From the NCBI GenBank assembly GCA_902749685.1, contig CACVKW010001347.1, forward strand, positions 32,313 to 96,312: a stretch of 64,000 nucleotides of DNA, written 5' to 3'. How positions within the stretch are numbered: the first letter of the stretch is position 1; every line of letters begins with the position of its first letter. The position numbers were made by a program, and so were the translations under genes. Source of the DNA: Olavius sp. associated proteobacterium Delta 1 (lineage in GTDB: Bacteria; Desulfobacterota; Desulfobacteria; Desulfobacterales; JAFDCJ01). The notes under the pieces are model-generated. The model saw only the letters and a list, made by a program, of their open reading frames with translations, was not told the DNA's origin and made no database searches. Positions 35,540 to 44,759 of this stretch are shown here, piece after piece.

Positions 35540-36235
35540 ATGTTGAAAAAAAGGCCCAAAGTACTTGCCATCATACCCGCCCGCGGGGGTTCCAAAGGAT
35601 TACCCAGGAAGAACATCCGGCATCTTTGCGGAAAACCACTTATCGCTTATTCCATTGCAGTGGCCTTAAAATCAAAGTTAATAGATCGAGTTCTGATCTC
35701 CACAGAAGATGAAGAAATAGCCGATATTTCCAAAAACTTTGGTGCGGAAGTCCCCTTCTTAAGACCCAATGAGATCGCCCAGGACCGGTCAAGTATTGGT
35801 GATGCGGTAAAATTTACGGTCACTAAATTAGCAGACGAAGGATGGTCGCCAGATATATTGGTAACTCTCTACCCGACACATCCTTTTCGACCCCCCGAAC
35901 TTGTTGATTTCCTTGTGGATAAAACAATTGAGGGCCATGGTTCGGTTAATACCGTCAAGTTGATAACACACACCAACCTAAGCATCTTTTCCAGAAATGG
36001 AGATAACAAGATTGCTCCTTTATTAGGTTCTAATCCTTCTGCCGGAAACCGAGTTAGAACGACGTTTTTTCGGAGTTCCGGGTTGTTCCTCGGGACCAAC
36101 TACCTGAGTTCCGGAAAGCCATACTTACACGTGGTGAAAGACCCGGTGAGCCTTATTGATATAGATTTTCTGTCAGATTTTTACTTGGCTGAAGAAGTGA
36201 TCAGGCAGGGCTTGTTTGATATTCATCTTCCATAA
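35540..36235 (+). CDS. CMP-nonulosonate (acylneuraminate) cytidylyltransferase
   Basis: About 231 residues from ATG 35540; a TTG at 35534 is possible. The nucleotide-binding loop is canonical: IIPARGGSKGLPRKNI (residues about 11-26), followed by GKPLIAYSI and ISTEDEEIADI, then LYPTHPFR in place of the usual QPTSPLR. It should activate a nonulosonate with CTP. This is the only protein of the four cytidylyltransferase-like ones here with an intact nonulosonate-type loop. The product could be CMP-sialic, legionaminic or pseudaminic acid; the exact sugar cannot be told from sequence alone. Confidence 0.85.
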   Translation: MLKKRPKVLAIIPARGGSKGLPRKNIRHLCGKPLIAYSIAVALKSKLIDRVLISTEDEEIADISKNFGAEVPFLRPNEIAQDRSSIGDAVKFTVTKLADEGWSPDILVTLYPTHPFRPPELVDFLVDKTIEGHGSVNTVKLITHTNLSIFSRNGDNKIAPLLGSNPSAGNRVRTTFFRSSGLFLGTNYLSSGKPYLHVVKDPVSLIDIDFLSDFYLAEEVIRQGLFDIHLP

Positions 36236-36379
36236 ACTAACCGTAAAAATTTATCACAAAGGACCAAAGGGCGCAAAGAGAAAACTACTTTTCGATTCTG
36301 CTGTGATGTCAGAAAGATAAGATTATAAACCCTCAGTGCTCTCAGCGCCTCTGCAGTGAGTCATAGACAATTAAGATTA

Positions 36380-37828
36380 ATGATAGCGATAATTCCCGTT
36401 TTTCTCCAAAGCAGCGATCAGTTCTGGCGAACACCCGATGGCCATGAATTAATACTGAAAGCATTCAGGTCTGTTCTAAATGCCCGTCAAATAGAAAACC
36501 TGATGGTCTTCACCAACGATAATTTGATAATAAATTTGGCAAAATCCCTTGGTATCGATTCAACTATGATCAAGGATTTTGAATCTCAGGATTCGGAGTT
36601 GCTCCCAGCAGGCACATTTTCTTCCCTGACCTATTTACGCGAAATCCTGAGCATAAATTTAGATAGTCTGATGATACTCGGGTTTCGAAATCCCCTTTTA
36701 ACACCAGAATTAATTGACGAAGCCTCAGCTAAATTCAAGCACTCAAAAGCACCGGCTCTAATCAGCGTCAAAACATCGATTGACCACCCATGCCAGCTCA
36801 ATGCATACTATAAAATTGCGGATATTGGTCTTATCCATTTGTTCGATGAAAATGCAGACATTAGCCCCTATCTTAAACTTTTGAGTAGCCATACCTCAAT
36901 AAAATCCTCTTTTAATCAGCGGAATCAGCCTCCGGATCGTAGAGGCACGATCCAACGCCTCGGAGATTGTAAACTCAGAAATCTGCGTTTCCGATTAACC
37001 AAACCCTTCCATTTCGACTGGGATTCCAGAGACATTAATGACAAAGGCAGGTCAGGTCTTTATTTTCGCACTTATGACGACTATCACATAAAGTACATCC
37101 CAATTGAGGAGAATCCAGACAGAACGTCGCCCGAAATATCCCCCTCTTTTTGGATATATGATACCGGCAATACTGCACGGGTTCTCTTTGACTTAGATAG
37201 TTGCCCGTCACATAAGGAACAAATCAAGACCGATCCAAATTTTATTATGATCGGTGCGGCGTTTTCCGACAGCACCATGTCTGCAGCAATGCTAAAGGAT
37301 CCCACAACCAACAAGCATTCTATCTCTTTCAATTCAGAATCACTCTCACACGATTCATATTTTCTGAGGGCCATGCCGATCGGATTATCTCCCTCGATCC
37401 GGAATGGTGTTGTAGAAATTGAACTTGACGAAATTTCCGAATTAATCCCTTTCGATTTTCAAGAAAAGAACGCTTGCGGGATAATATATTTTCTCCTCCA
37501 GATGGCACACAACGACACTTATGACTTACAGGAACCTTTTATCCCAAACAAGAGATTGTGGTGTAAAGACAATGGTTCGGGCAAAATAGTTAACGCCGAG
37601 ACGGGTAAGGAGATATTGGGTCGGCAGGACTTTCCCGATGTGTTCGAGCCTGACGGAACATTATTTATTATGAAAAAAGACCTGATACCATCTTTTGACA
37701 AAGAAGTATTAAATGGCAATGCTGACAGCTTCATCATGGAAGAGAATGCCTCAATCCAAATCAAATCAGAGTTAGATCTGCTGAAATATAAGGCTATTAC
37801 CAGAGTGGCCGGTATTTCATCGATTTAA
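36380..37828 (+). CDS. Cytidylyltransferase-like protein interrupted by a ~220-residue insert
   Basis: About 482 residues from ATG 36380 (MIAIIPVFLQ); a GTG at 36356 is in frame. Residues 1-150 look like the N-terminal half of a CMP-sugar synthetase, but IPARGGSKG is replaced by IPVFLQSSDQ and the basic loop is missing. Residues about 390-482 look like the C-terminal half of that family: GRQDFPDVFEPDGTLFIMKKDL and the closing ASIQIKSELDLLKYKAI. Between them lies a beta-rich domain of about 220 residues that I do not recognise. Loss of the CTP-binding loop suggests that it is not a simple synthetase and may bind a sugar or act as a partner of the intact enzyme at 35540. Confidence 0.55.
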   Translation: MIAIIPVFLQSSDQFWRTPDGHELILKAFRSVLNARQIENLMVFTNDNLIINLAKSLGIDSTMIKDFESQDSELLPAGTFSSLTYLREILSINLDSLMILGFRNPLLTPELIDEASAKFKHSKAPALISVKTSIDHPCQLNAYYKIADIGLIHLFDENADISPYLKLLSSHTSIKSSFNQRNQPPDRRGTIQRLGDCKLRNLRFRLTKPFHFDWDSRDINDKGRSGLYFRTYDDYHIKYIPIEENPDRTSPEISPSFWIYDTGNTARVLFDLDSCPSHKEQIKTDPNFIMIGAAFSDSTMSAAMLKDPTTNKHSISFNSESLSHDSYFLRAMPIGLSPSIRNGVVEIELDEISELIPFDFQEKNACGIIYFLLQMAHNDTYDLQEPFIPNKRLWCKDNGSGKIVNAETGKEILGRQDFPDVFEPDGTLFIMKKDLIPSFDKEVLNGNADSFIMEENASIQIKSELDLLKYKAITRVAGISSI

Positions 37829-37925
37829 GCTTGATGTTCTTGTAAAAAGTACGATTTCAATTTTTCGTGCTGAGCGATCTGCGTTAACTGTAATCCCTCT
37901 AATCTGCGTTAAAATCAGCGTTAAC

Positions 37926-39215
37926 ATGCTAGAAAAAAGTAAAACCGCCTTCTACAACCTACTAACCAAAATCGATGCCATTGACATCTCTGAATCTTCA
38001 TACCGCAATGATGCCCTTGAGACCCAGTTCAGCAACATAGAAGACGAATACAAAAAACTTCGGAGGGCAATTTTAACCAAACTCGAAGATATAAAATGCA
38101 CATCAGATATCCTGAATCAAGGGTTTGGCACGAATCACATTGAGATACTTAATAATCCACTAAAGAAGGCTTCCGACAAAATAATTACCGAAATAAATTC
38201 CATTGAAATGCAGGAAAAAATAATCCCTTTTAATCTTATAAAAGGGGAATGGTTATTTTGCCAAGGGAGAATTAAGGAAGGACAGGATTGCTGGGAAAAA
38301 GTTTTAAAGGTGGACCTGTATAATAATTATATTTACTCGAAACTTATTGAAATACGTCATTCAACAAGTGGATTAAAGGGTTTGATTGAAGACTTAAAAA
38401 AGAAATATCGATTTGAATATATGGGCAGTTTCGGACACAATATATCTAAGGGTACGTCCGATATAACCGTTTCCGAATATGACGGCTCAATATATGCATG
38501 TAATCTGAAGGCCAATAAAATTATTAAATTTAATGCAAATGGGGACTATATCTGTAGTATTTCAGCGGACCTGAAAAAACCATATGGTATATTTACGGAT
38601 GAAGATAATATCTGGATTTGCGACATGAATAATAGTCGACTTGTTCTGGTCGATTCAAAAGGCTGTCTTTTAAAAAAAATAATTATAAAAGATATAGTTG
38701 GGTGTAAATTTTCTCAAACAAAGCCGATTTTAGGGACATTGCATAAGAACCGAATATATTTAATCTTAAAAAATGATAATACTCCAAAAAGATTGTTGAT
38801 ATATTTTGATAAACATAACCCATACGATTATTTTGGAGTTCTTCCATTAGATAAAGTTTTAAATCCAAATGGTATCCAAATTTACGAAGAAAAATTATAT
38901 ACTGGTTGTAATAGGATAGGTGGGTTGTATTCTTATGATTTTAAGTCAAATCAATTAAGAATATTTAATGAAGAGAGCATTCCTTATATTTTCCGGAGGT
39001 TTGTAAAAACAGGTAAAGGATTTATTATTAGTGCAGGATTTAATATTATGAAAATATCAGATGCCGGGCAGGTAATTTTTACAATAAATTTCGGACGGGC
39101 AATTAATAGATATAATGCAACACCTGCTCCGCTTGCAGTTGCAAGGGAAAATAATAGTGAAATTTTGTTTGTCATGGATAAGACTTATGCATGTATTCGT
39201 AAGTTTTTGATTTAG
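37926..39215 (+). CDS. Protein with C-terminal NHL-type beta-propeller
   Basis: 429 residues, very AT-rich codons. An N-terminal helical region (about 1-160) precedes a propeller of repeating strands (YEYMGSFGHNISKG, IYACNLKANKIIKFNANGDYI, IWICDMNNSRLVLVDSKGCLL, LYSYDFKSNQLRIFNEES). No signal peptide is visible. NHL proteins are protein- or ligand-binding scaffolds. Its place between glycan genes suggests a role in sugar transfer or in binding the product, but this is inference. Confidence 0.6.
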   Translation: MLEKSKTAFYNLLTKIDAIDISESSYRNDALETQFSNIEDEYKKLRRAILTKLEDIKCTSDILNQGFGTNHIEILNNPLKKASDKIITEINSIEMQEKIIPFNLIKGEWLFCQGRIKEGQDCWEKVLKVDLYNNYIYSKLIEIRHSTSGLKGLIEDLKKKYRFEYMGSFGHNISKGTSDITVSEYDGSIYACNLKANKIIKFNANGDYICSISADLKKPYGIFTDEDNIWICDMNNSRLVLVDSKGCLLKKIIIKDIVGCKFSQTKPILGTLHKNRIYLILKNDNTPKRLLIYFDKHNPYDYFGVLPLDKVLNPNGIQIYEEKLYTGCNRIGGLYSYDFKSNQLRIFNEESIPYIFRRFVKTGKGFIISAGFNIMKISDAGQVIFTINFGRAINRYNATPAPLAVARENNSEILFVMDKTYACIRKFLI

Positions 39216-39247
39216 AACTAAATATAAGTTATCAAACGAAGAGTGAT

Positions 39248-39340
39248 ATGGTGAGTGACGTATTTGTTTCAACTTCAGTTTTTCATGATGATATTGGTGC
39301 TGTTTCAGCGATAGAAATGATGAGAAGAATAGACCAGTGA
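39248..39340 (+). pseudogene. Short 5' gene fragment
   Basis: A 30-codon frame, MVSDVFVSTSVFHDDIGAV... then a stop, with GAAGAGTGAT before the ATG. VFVSTSVFHDD followed by a helix (AIEMMRRI) looks like the N-terminal strand and helix of a TIM-barrel sugar isomerase/epimerase. It ends after 30 residues and is followed by the polysialyltransferase-like gene, so it may be the remnant of a deleted gene. Low certainty. Confidence 0.25.
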
Positions 39341-39377
39341 TAAACTTCGGTGCTCAAAACTTGTGGCGGGATGAATC

Positions 39378-40448
39378 ATGAACTATGTTCTCTCTTGTTC
39401 GGGAATAATTTCACCTGTCGCTATACACCTTTTGAATTCAGGAAAAAAAGTAACGGTAGTAACATATAGTGAAGATGTAAAAAAATTTTGTATTGCTATG
39501 AATATAAAGTTTATAGACTATGAAATTATCAAACCCGGATTTGAATTCACCCATAGGCCCACCAAATTATTTAGGAGGGTAATCAATGTGATAATTGCCA
39601 TTAAGACTCTTAAGAATAGGCTGGACGGCCTGATAAAAACCATGCATTTCTCCGAAGAAGATAACTTTCATCTACTAACTAGCTGGATTGCTTATGACAA
39701 TTTTTACCTGGCCAAGGAACTTAGTAAGAATGGAAAGGGGTCCGTATATTTTAGCGGTATCAATTGGCAAGAGCGAAAAGCCTGTAAATGGAAATTCAAC
39801 TATGCTTTCTTTGGACAGGTTTTTTTAGGGCAGTTGTTGAAACTATTTCTTGGCTTAGATTTATTTGTCTGTGAATCAGTAAACAATCTCAAGTTTGCAA
39901 TTGACGAAAAATTCATGAGGAAGAACAACATAATAAAAAATTGTCCGGAAAAGCCTTTTGTTGAATTCATGGTGGATGTCATAACGAATAATCAAATAAG
40001 TCGGAAACAATACGAAAATATGTTGATCGGTGAAGGCTCAGGGATAACGAATCGAATAGATTATAATTCACTTAATGATGTCTATAAATGTATTGCGGAT
40101 CTACCTCTTGAGATTGTTATGAAAAAACATCCTGTGGCCGGCAAGAATATTCCGAAGGTTAACAAGATATATGAAGAACTTTTTGGTGATTGTGAAGAGT
40201 TTCCATCATATATACCTGCGGAATTGGTTTTGAGAAATATCAAGAGGAATGTAATTGCAGTATCTTCTACTCCTCTGATAGCGGCGTCCCAATTAAAGCA
40301 TATAAGTGCTATTTCCCTGTTGGAACTTGTTGGATGGTATGATGAAACTAAAAAGAACAACATGAAGAACGATTTAATGAAAATGTCGAAGAATAAAATA
40401 ATCTTTGTTAAGACTTTTGAACAGCTCAAACAAACACTCACCCAATGA
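39378..40448 (+). CDS. Polysialyltransferase-like glycosyltransferase
   Basis: 356 residues, very AT-rich. The N-terminus is a GT-B strand (MNYVLSCSGIISPVAIHLL). In the C-terminal half the three marks of bacterial polysialyl/sialyltransferase families are seen: KKHP (near residue 252), PSYIPAE (near 276-282) and SSTPLIA (near 298-304). These form the donor (CMP-sugar) site. It would add a nonulosonate to the growing glycan, in line with the CMP-sugar genes around it. Linkage and acceptor unknown. Confidence 0.65.
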   Translation: MNYVLSCSGIISPVAIHLLNSGKKVTVVTYSEDVKKFCIAMNIKFIDYEIIKPGFEFTHRPTKLFRRVINVIIAIKTLKNRLDGLIKTMHFSEEDNFHLLTSWIAYDNFYLAKELSKNGKGSVYFSGINWQERKACKWKFNYAFFGQVFLGQLLKLFLGLDLFVCESVNNLKFAIDEKFMRKNNIIKNCPEKPFVEFMVDVITNNQISRKQYENMLIGEGSGITNRIDYNSLNDVYKCIADLPLEIVMKKHPVAGKNIPKVNKIYEELFGDCEEFPSYIPAELVLRNIKRNVIAVSSTPLIAASQLKHISAISLLELVGWYDETKKNNMKNDLMKMSKNKIIFVKTFEQLKQTLTQ

Positions 40449-40461
40449 TGGGTAAAGGTAT

Positions 40462-41151
40462 ATGACGAGTAAAATTGCGGCGATAGTCCAGGTTCGTATG
40501 AACTCTAGCAGGCTTCCTGGAAAGGTCCTTTACAATGTAGGCGGAAAGCCAATGCTACAATACATATTAGAGAGACTTATGCACTGTAGTTGTTTGAACA
40601 ACATAGTTGTAGCGACATCGATGGAGTATAGCGATAATCCGATCGCTGAATATTGTCGGCTACATGATTTTGCCTGTCATCGTGGCTCCTTAACTAACGT
40701 TTCCTTCAGGTTTAAGGAAGTCCTGGATGTTAATAAGTTTAACGGGTTCGTGAGGGTGAATGGTGATAGTCCACTTCTTGACCAGCGATTGATTGAAAAG
40801 AGTGTAGGTATTTTCATTGCCGGAGATTTCGAAATTGTGACCAATGCGCAAGAGAGGACTTATCCAAAGGGACAAACTGTGGAGGTCCTGCGGACTGATA
40901 CTTTTAGATACGGGTACAAAATGATGCGGGCAGAGGATGAGTTTGAGCACATAACATCATACTTCTACAAGTATCCAGAGGATTTTAAAATTCACAACTT
41001 TGTCCTCCCGCAAAACCTCAACCACATTAAGCTATCGGTGGATACACCGGAAGACATGAACATGTTTGCTGCGATAGTTTCGAGAATGGAGAGACCACAC
41101 TGGGAATATACACTAGATGACATCCTCGAAATCCACGGTAGAATGCTATAA
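40462..41151 (+). CDS. SpsF-type cytidylyltransferase family protein
   Basis: 229 residues. The N-terminal VQVRMNSSRLPGKVL loop with GGKPMLQYILERL, then VRVNGDSPLLD, is the signature of the SpsF/PseF-like CTP-transferase family found in spore-coat and flagellar polysaccharide loci. All loop residues appear intact. It follows the polysialyltransferase-like gene by 13 bases, so the two are probably co-transcribed. The substrate is likely a sugar phosphate or nonulosonate, not further deducible. Confidence 0.8.
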   Translation: MTSKIAAIVQVRMNSSRLPGKVLYNVGGKPMLQYILERLMHCSCLNNIVVATSMEYSDNPIAEYCRLHDFACHRGSLTNVSFRFKEVLDVNKFNGFVRVNGDSPLLDQRLIEKSVGIFIAGDFEIVTNAQERTYPKGQTVEVLRTDTFRYGYKMMRAEDEFEHITSYFYKYPEDFKIHNFVLPQNLNHIKLSVDTPEDMNMFAAIVSRMERPHWEYTLDDILEIHGRML

Positions 41152-41159
41152 GGAATTGA

Positions 41160-42560
41160 ATGGCATCCTTTGATTTAACTCATCATAGTCGAAAGGTGAC
41201 TGTTTACATACCCGCCTATAATTATGGAGCATATCTTCAACAAGCGGTAGAGAGCGTCATTAAGCAAAACTATGAAAATTGGGAACTTATCATCATTGAC
41301 GATGGTTCAACCGATAACACGCAGGCTGTGATGAACCAGTTTAGCGGACATCCTAAAATACGAAGTTATTATCAGAAGAATAACGGGCTGACCAGATCCA
41401 ACAACAAAGCCATTGAGATGTCTTATGGTGAATATATTATGCGGCTAGACGCCGATGACTACCTAGATGAGAATGCCCTTCTGGTTCTGGCTAATGTGAT
41501 GGACAGTAAGGCCGACGTGTCACTGGTGTACTCAGACTATTACGTTGTGTCTGAAGATGGCACTCTTATACGTCTTGAGCGCCGCAGCAAGGTATATGAG
41601 GAAGATGAATTGCTTGACCTTCCTTCACATGCTGCCTGCGCCATGATTCGAAAGTCGAGCCTTGTTGAATTAGGGGGGTACAATGAGAATATCCTCTGTC
41701 AAGATGGCTACGACCTGTGGATCCGAGTGATTCAGCAATACCAAGTGTACAATGTGAATCTGCCTCTGTTTTACTATCGGAGGCATGCGGGCAGCATGAG
41801 TTCGCGCATGGACCGCCTTTTGCGAACCAGGCAGCAAATCAAGCGAGAGTTTGTGGCTAAAATGGGCAAGGACTCCCCAAAAGTGTTAGCGATTATTCCA
41901 GTTAGAGATGATTCAACAGCTGCAGAGCCTGTCTTGGCGCTAAAAACACTAGGTGGCAGGGCGGTTTTGGATTATACTCTTGAAGCGGCAGTTGAATCGG
42001 GCATGCTCGATCGAATTGTGGTAACCTCTGAGAGTCAGCAGGTGTTGAAATATGCCCAAAGTTTCGAAGGCGTTGAAATAATTCCTCGAAGCAAGGAACT
42101 GTGTATGCCAAACTCCCCTATCGAGCCTACCGCAGTCTATGTCCTGAGCGAACTTGAAAAAAGGGAAGGTTATGTACCAGATGCGGTTTTGTTACTCTTT
42201 GTGGTCTCACCACTTCGGAAAGCCAGGCATATCCGCAAAGCGATCGATACCCTGCAAGTATTCAAATGCGATAGTGTCGTCTCAGTCTGTGAAAACAATA
42301 GTTATTTATATCGGCGCGGGAAAAATGGAATTGAGCCAATTATTAAGGAGAGGAAGCTGCGTATTGAGAGGGACATCCTTTATGCCGACAACGCTTCAAT
42401 AATGCTTTCATGGGTGAATGCCATAACTCCGAAAAGCTTTGTAGGGAAGCGGGTGAGTCATATATTAATGACACGAGGAGAAAGCTTTCAGCTAGACACC
42501 GATTTCGACTTCTGGATGGTGGAGCATATTATGAAGGGATGGATAACAGGGCAGGAATGA
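41160..42560 (+). CDS. GT2 glycosyltransferase fused to a cytidylyltransferase-like domain
   Basis: 466 residues. Residues 10-235 are a GT-A family 2 domain: VTVYIPAYNYGAYLQQAVESV, IIDDGSTDNTQ, the DxD-like MRLDADDYL, and QDGYDLWIR. Residues about 240-466 resemble a CMP-sugar synthetase: VLAIIPVRDDSTAAE in place of the nucleotide loop, GGRAVLDYTLEAA, VVTSESQQVLK, LFVVSPLRKARHI, SDSVVSV-like CDSVVSVCE. The loop lacks the Gly-Gly-Ser-Lys-Gly core but keeps the Arg. A fusion of sugar activation and transfer is implied. Eight bases separate it from the SpsF-like gene. Confidence 0.75.
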   Translation: MASFDLTHHSRKVTVYIPAYNYGAYLQQAVESVIKQNYENWELIIIDDGSTDNTQAVMNQFSGHPKIRSYYQKNNGLTRSNNKAIEMSYGEYIMRLDADDYLDENALLVLANVMDSKADVSLVYSDYYVVSEDGTLIRLERRSKVYEEDELLDLPSHAACAMIRKSSLVELGGYNENILCQDGYDLWIRVIQQYQVYNVNLPLFYYRRHAGSMSSRMDRLLRTRQQIKREFVAKMGKDSPKVLAIIPVRDDSTAAEPVLALKTLGGRAVLDYTLEAAVESGMLDRIVVTSESQQVLKYAQSFEGVEIIPRSKELCMPNSPIEPTAVYVLSELEKREGYVPDAVLLLFVVSPLRKARHIRKAIDTLQVFKCDSVVSVCENNSYLYRRGKNGIEPIIKERKLRIERDILYADNASIMLSWVNAITPKSFVGKRVSHILMTRGESFQLDTDFDFWMVEHIMKGWITGQE

Positions 42561-42643
42561 TTGGCGTTGCGAAGGTATGGGCACTTTGTAGTGTAAAGAG
42601 TCTATCTTAAAGGATGATTAGTTGAGTAAGAGGAAAATGAATT

Positions 42644-43663
42644 ATGAAGATTGGTAACGTAGATACCAACAAGTCTGTTCTGGTAGTTGCTGAGATTGGC
42701 AATAATCATGAGGGTAATTTTGAAACCGCTAAAAAGTTGATTGAGCAGGCAGCAGAGGCAGGTGCGGATGCGGTAAAGTTTCAGACTATTGTCCCTGGCA
42801 GACTTGTTGCTGCGAACCAAAAAGATGAAATAAGCAAGTTTCAGAGATTCCATTTGAGCTACGAACAGTACGAAAAATTGTCCCGTGTTTCTGAGCGAGA
42901 GGGTGTTCTGTTCCTGTCGACTCCCTTTGACATTGAGAGCGCACGTTTCCTTAATGCTCTGGTCCCAGCATTCAAGATTTCCTCGGGAGACAACAACTTC
43001 TGGCAACTAATTGACGTAGTTGCGCGGACATGCAAACCTATTATTTTATCATCAGGATTTGCAGATTTAGCGCAAATCGGGAAGACCAGGGATTTCATTC
43101 AGAAAGTTTGGAGTGAGTGTGGGATTCGTCAGGAACTTGTGATACTGCACTGCGTATCGGGTTATCCCGTGCCACCGCAAGAAGCTAACATTATGGCCGT
43201 AAAACAATTGCAGGAAGAACTTGGCGTAACCGTCGGTTATTCCGACCATACGCTAGGGATAGATGCGGCTGTATTATCGGTTGCTCTGGGCGCGCGTATC
43301 ATAGAGAAACACTTTACACTGGACAGGAACTACTCTGGTTTTCGTGACCATCAACTTTCCGCAGACCCGCAGGATATGGCATTGTTGGTTAAAATGGTTA
43401 GGGAAGCCGGTAAATTGCTGGGGAATGGGGAAAAGCACCTGCAAAAGTGTGAACGAAAAAATATAGGTAGAATGCGTCGCTCAATTGTGGCCAGCCGTGA
43501 CCTGAATCAGGGAAGCATTCTACAGTCTAGAGATCTGACATGGCTAAGACCGGGTGTAGGGCTTGCTCCAGGGCATGAAGCAAAGCTTATAGGTAGAAAA
43601 TTGATACGCTGTCTTGCAGCAGGAGAATGTGTACTACCCGAACATGTGGAGGAGGAATTTTAA
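42644..43663 (+). CDS. Nonulosonate synthase (NeuB family) with SAF domain
   Basis: 339 residues. Barrel: AEIGNNHEGNFETAKKL, DAVKFQT, SSGDNN, LSSGFADL, HCVSGYPVPP, GYSDHTLG and IEKHFTLDR followed by the GFRDHQLS loop. The C-terminal SAF domain is present (RRSIVASRDLNQGSI ... GRKLIRCLAAGECV). The enzyme condenses phosphoenolpyruvate with a sugar to form a nonulosonate. It is distinct from the shorter protein at 33445, so the locus encodes two different synthases. The gap of 83 bases to the fusion gene holds no other gene. Confidence 0.88.
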   Translation: MKIGNVDTNKSVLVVAEIGNNHEGNFETAKKLIEQAAEAGADAVKFQTIVPGRLVAANQKDEISKFQRFHLSYEQYEKLSRVSEREGVLFLSTPFDIESARFLNALVPAFKISSGDNNFWQLIDVVARTCKPIILSSGFADLAQIGKTRDFIQKVWSECGIRQELVILHCVSGYPVPPQEANIMAVKQLQEELGVTVGYSDHTLGIDAAVLSVALGARIIEKHFTLDRNYSGFRDHQLSADPQDMALLVKMVREAGKLLGNGEKHLQKCERKNIGRMRRSIVASRDLNQGSILQSRDLTWLRPGVGLAPGHEAKLIGRKLIRCLAAGECVLPEHVEEEF

Positions 43664-43741
43664 TATATGAATTCTCCTAGTGCTGCAACAGATGTGTCAT
43701 GCCTGTGAGAAATTGACTAAAGGCATAAATAAGGAAAGGAA

Positions 43742-44755
43742 ATGGATACAACCTGGAAAGAACTTGAGAAATCATATAACGAAGAAAATTCGAAGCTGAA
43801 GCGAGTACTCAGAAAGCGAATGTTGTCCTATATCAAAATATTAAACAAAAGGAGATTGAGCAAGATTACGAAGGGTAAGAAGAGTCTGATCAAGGAGATC
43901 CTTGGGAGTAAAATGCACTTTGATATAGACATGGATGATGGGCTGAGCCGATATTTGGTTATAAAGGATATTAGAGAAGACTACATCACTGAAACAATGA
44001 TAAGTGAATTGCATAAAGGTGATATCGTTGTTGATATAGGAGCAAATGTTGGCTATTATGCCCTCTTAGAAGCAAAAATTGTTGGTTATAAAGGAAAGGT
44101 TTATGCTATTGAGCCGGTTCCGGAAAGTGTTGAACTGTTAAGGGAGAATGTGCAGTTAAACAAGTACTCAAATATAGAAATAGATCAAATGGCCATCGGA
44201 GATAAAACCGGGGTTGCCTCCATGTACGTCGGAAATTGGCTTAATCGGTCGCAAATGAAAGATTTAGATATTTATAAGCAGGAATTATTAGAACACGAAA
44301 TAAGCACCGTAATTTCAACACTAGATGATTTCTTAGAGAACAAACCATTTCCTAACATAATCAGAATGGATGTAGAAGGATACGAATATAACGTCATTAA
44401 AGGAATGAAAAGGATATTAGAAAAAAAAAGGCCTTTAAGTCTATTTATGGAGTTTCATTTTAGATTGCTCGGCATTGATAAATGCCAGGAATTATTGCGA
44501 ATGTTGAAAACTACGGGTTTCGAAATCACAGAAGCAACTTACGAAAAAGACGAAAAATGTATTACGCATAACAATTTTATCGAAAATATAGCTTCTTATC
44601 TAAACAGTAAATGCCGTAATATTCCTTTTCCGGGTCATTTAAAAATTAGTATTGACGATATTTTGTCTAACGCCGTTATCTGGAAAAACAAAGAAGGAGC
44701 ATTAGACCTATGCCTCAGATTGGGAACGTTGGAGATATTGTTCAAGAGAAGGTGA
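43742..44755 (+). CDS. FkbM family methyltransferase
   Basis: 337 residues. After a basic, helical N-terminus (about 60 residues), the SAM-binding domain has VVDIGANVGYYALL (motif I), VYAIEPVPESVELL (motif II with acidic residue) and the FkbM-specific IIRMDVEGYEYNVIKGM. It likely O-methylates a sugar hydroxyl in the glycan. It stands 78 bases after the NeuB gene; the preceding stretch AAGGAAAGGAAATGG supplies a good ribosome binding site. Confidence 0.82.
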   Translation: MDTTWKELEKSYNEENSKLKRVLRKRMLSYIKILNKRRLSKITKGKKSLIKEILGSKMHFDIDMDDGLSRYLVIKDIREDYITETMISELHKGDIVVDIGANVGYYALLEAKIVGYKGKVYAIEPVPESVELLRENVQLNKYSNIEIDQMAIGDKTGVASMYVGNWLNRSQMKDLDIYKQELLEHEISTVISTLDDFLENKPFPNIIRMDVEGYEYNVIKGMKRILEKKRPLSLFMEFHFRLLGIDKCQELLRMLKTTGFEITEATYEKDEKCITHNNFIENIASYLNSKCRNIPFPGHLKISIDDILSNAVIWKNKEGALDLCLRLGTLEILFKRR

Positions 44756-44759
44756 AATT

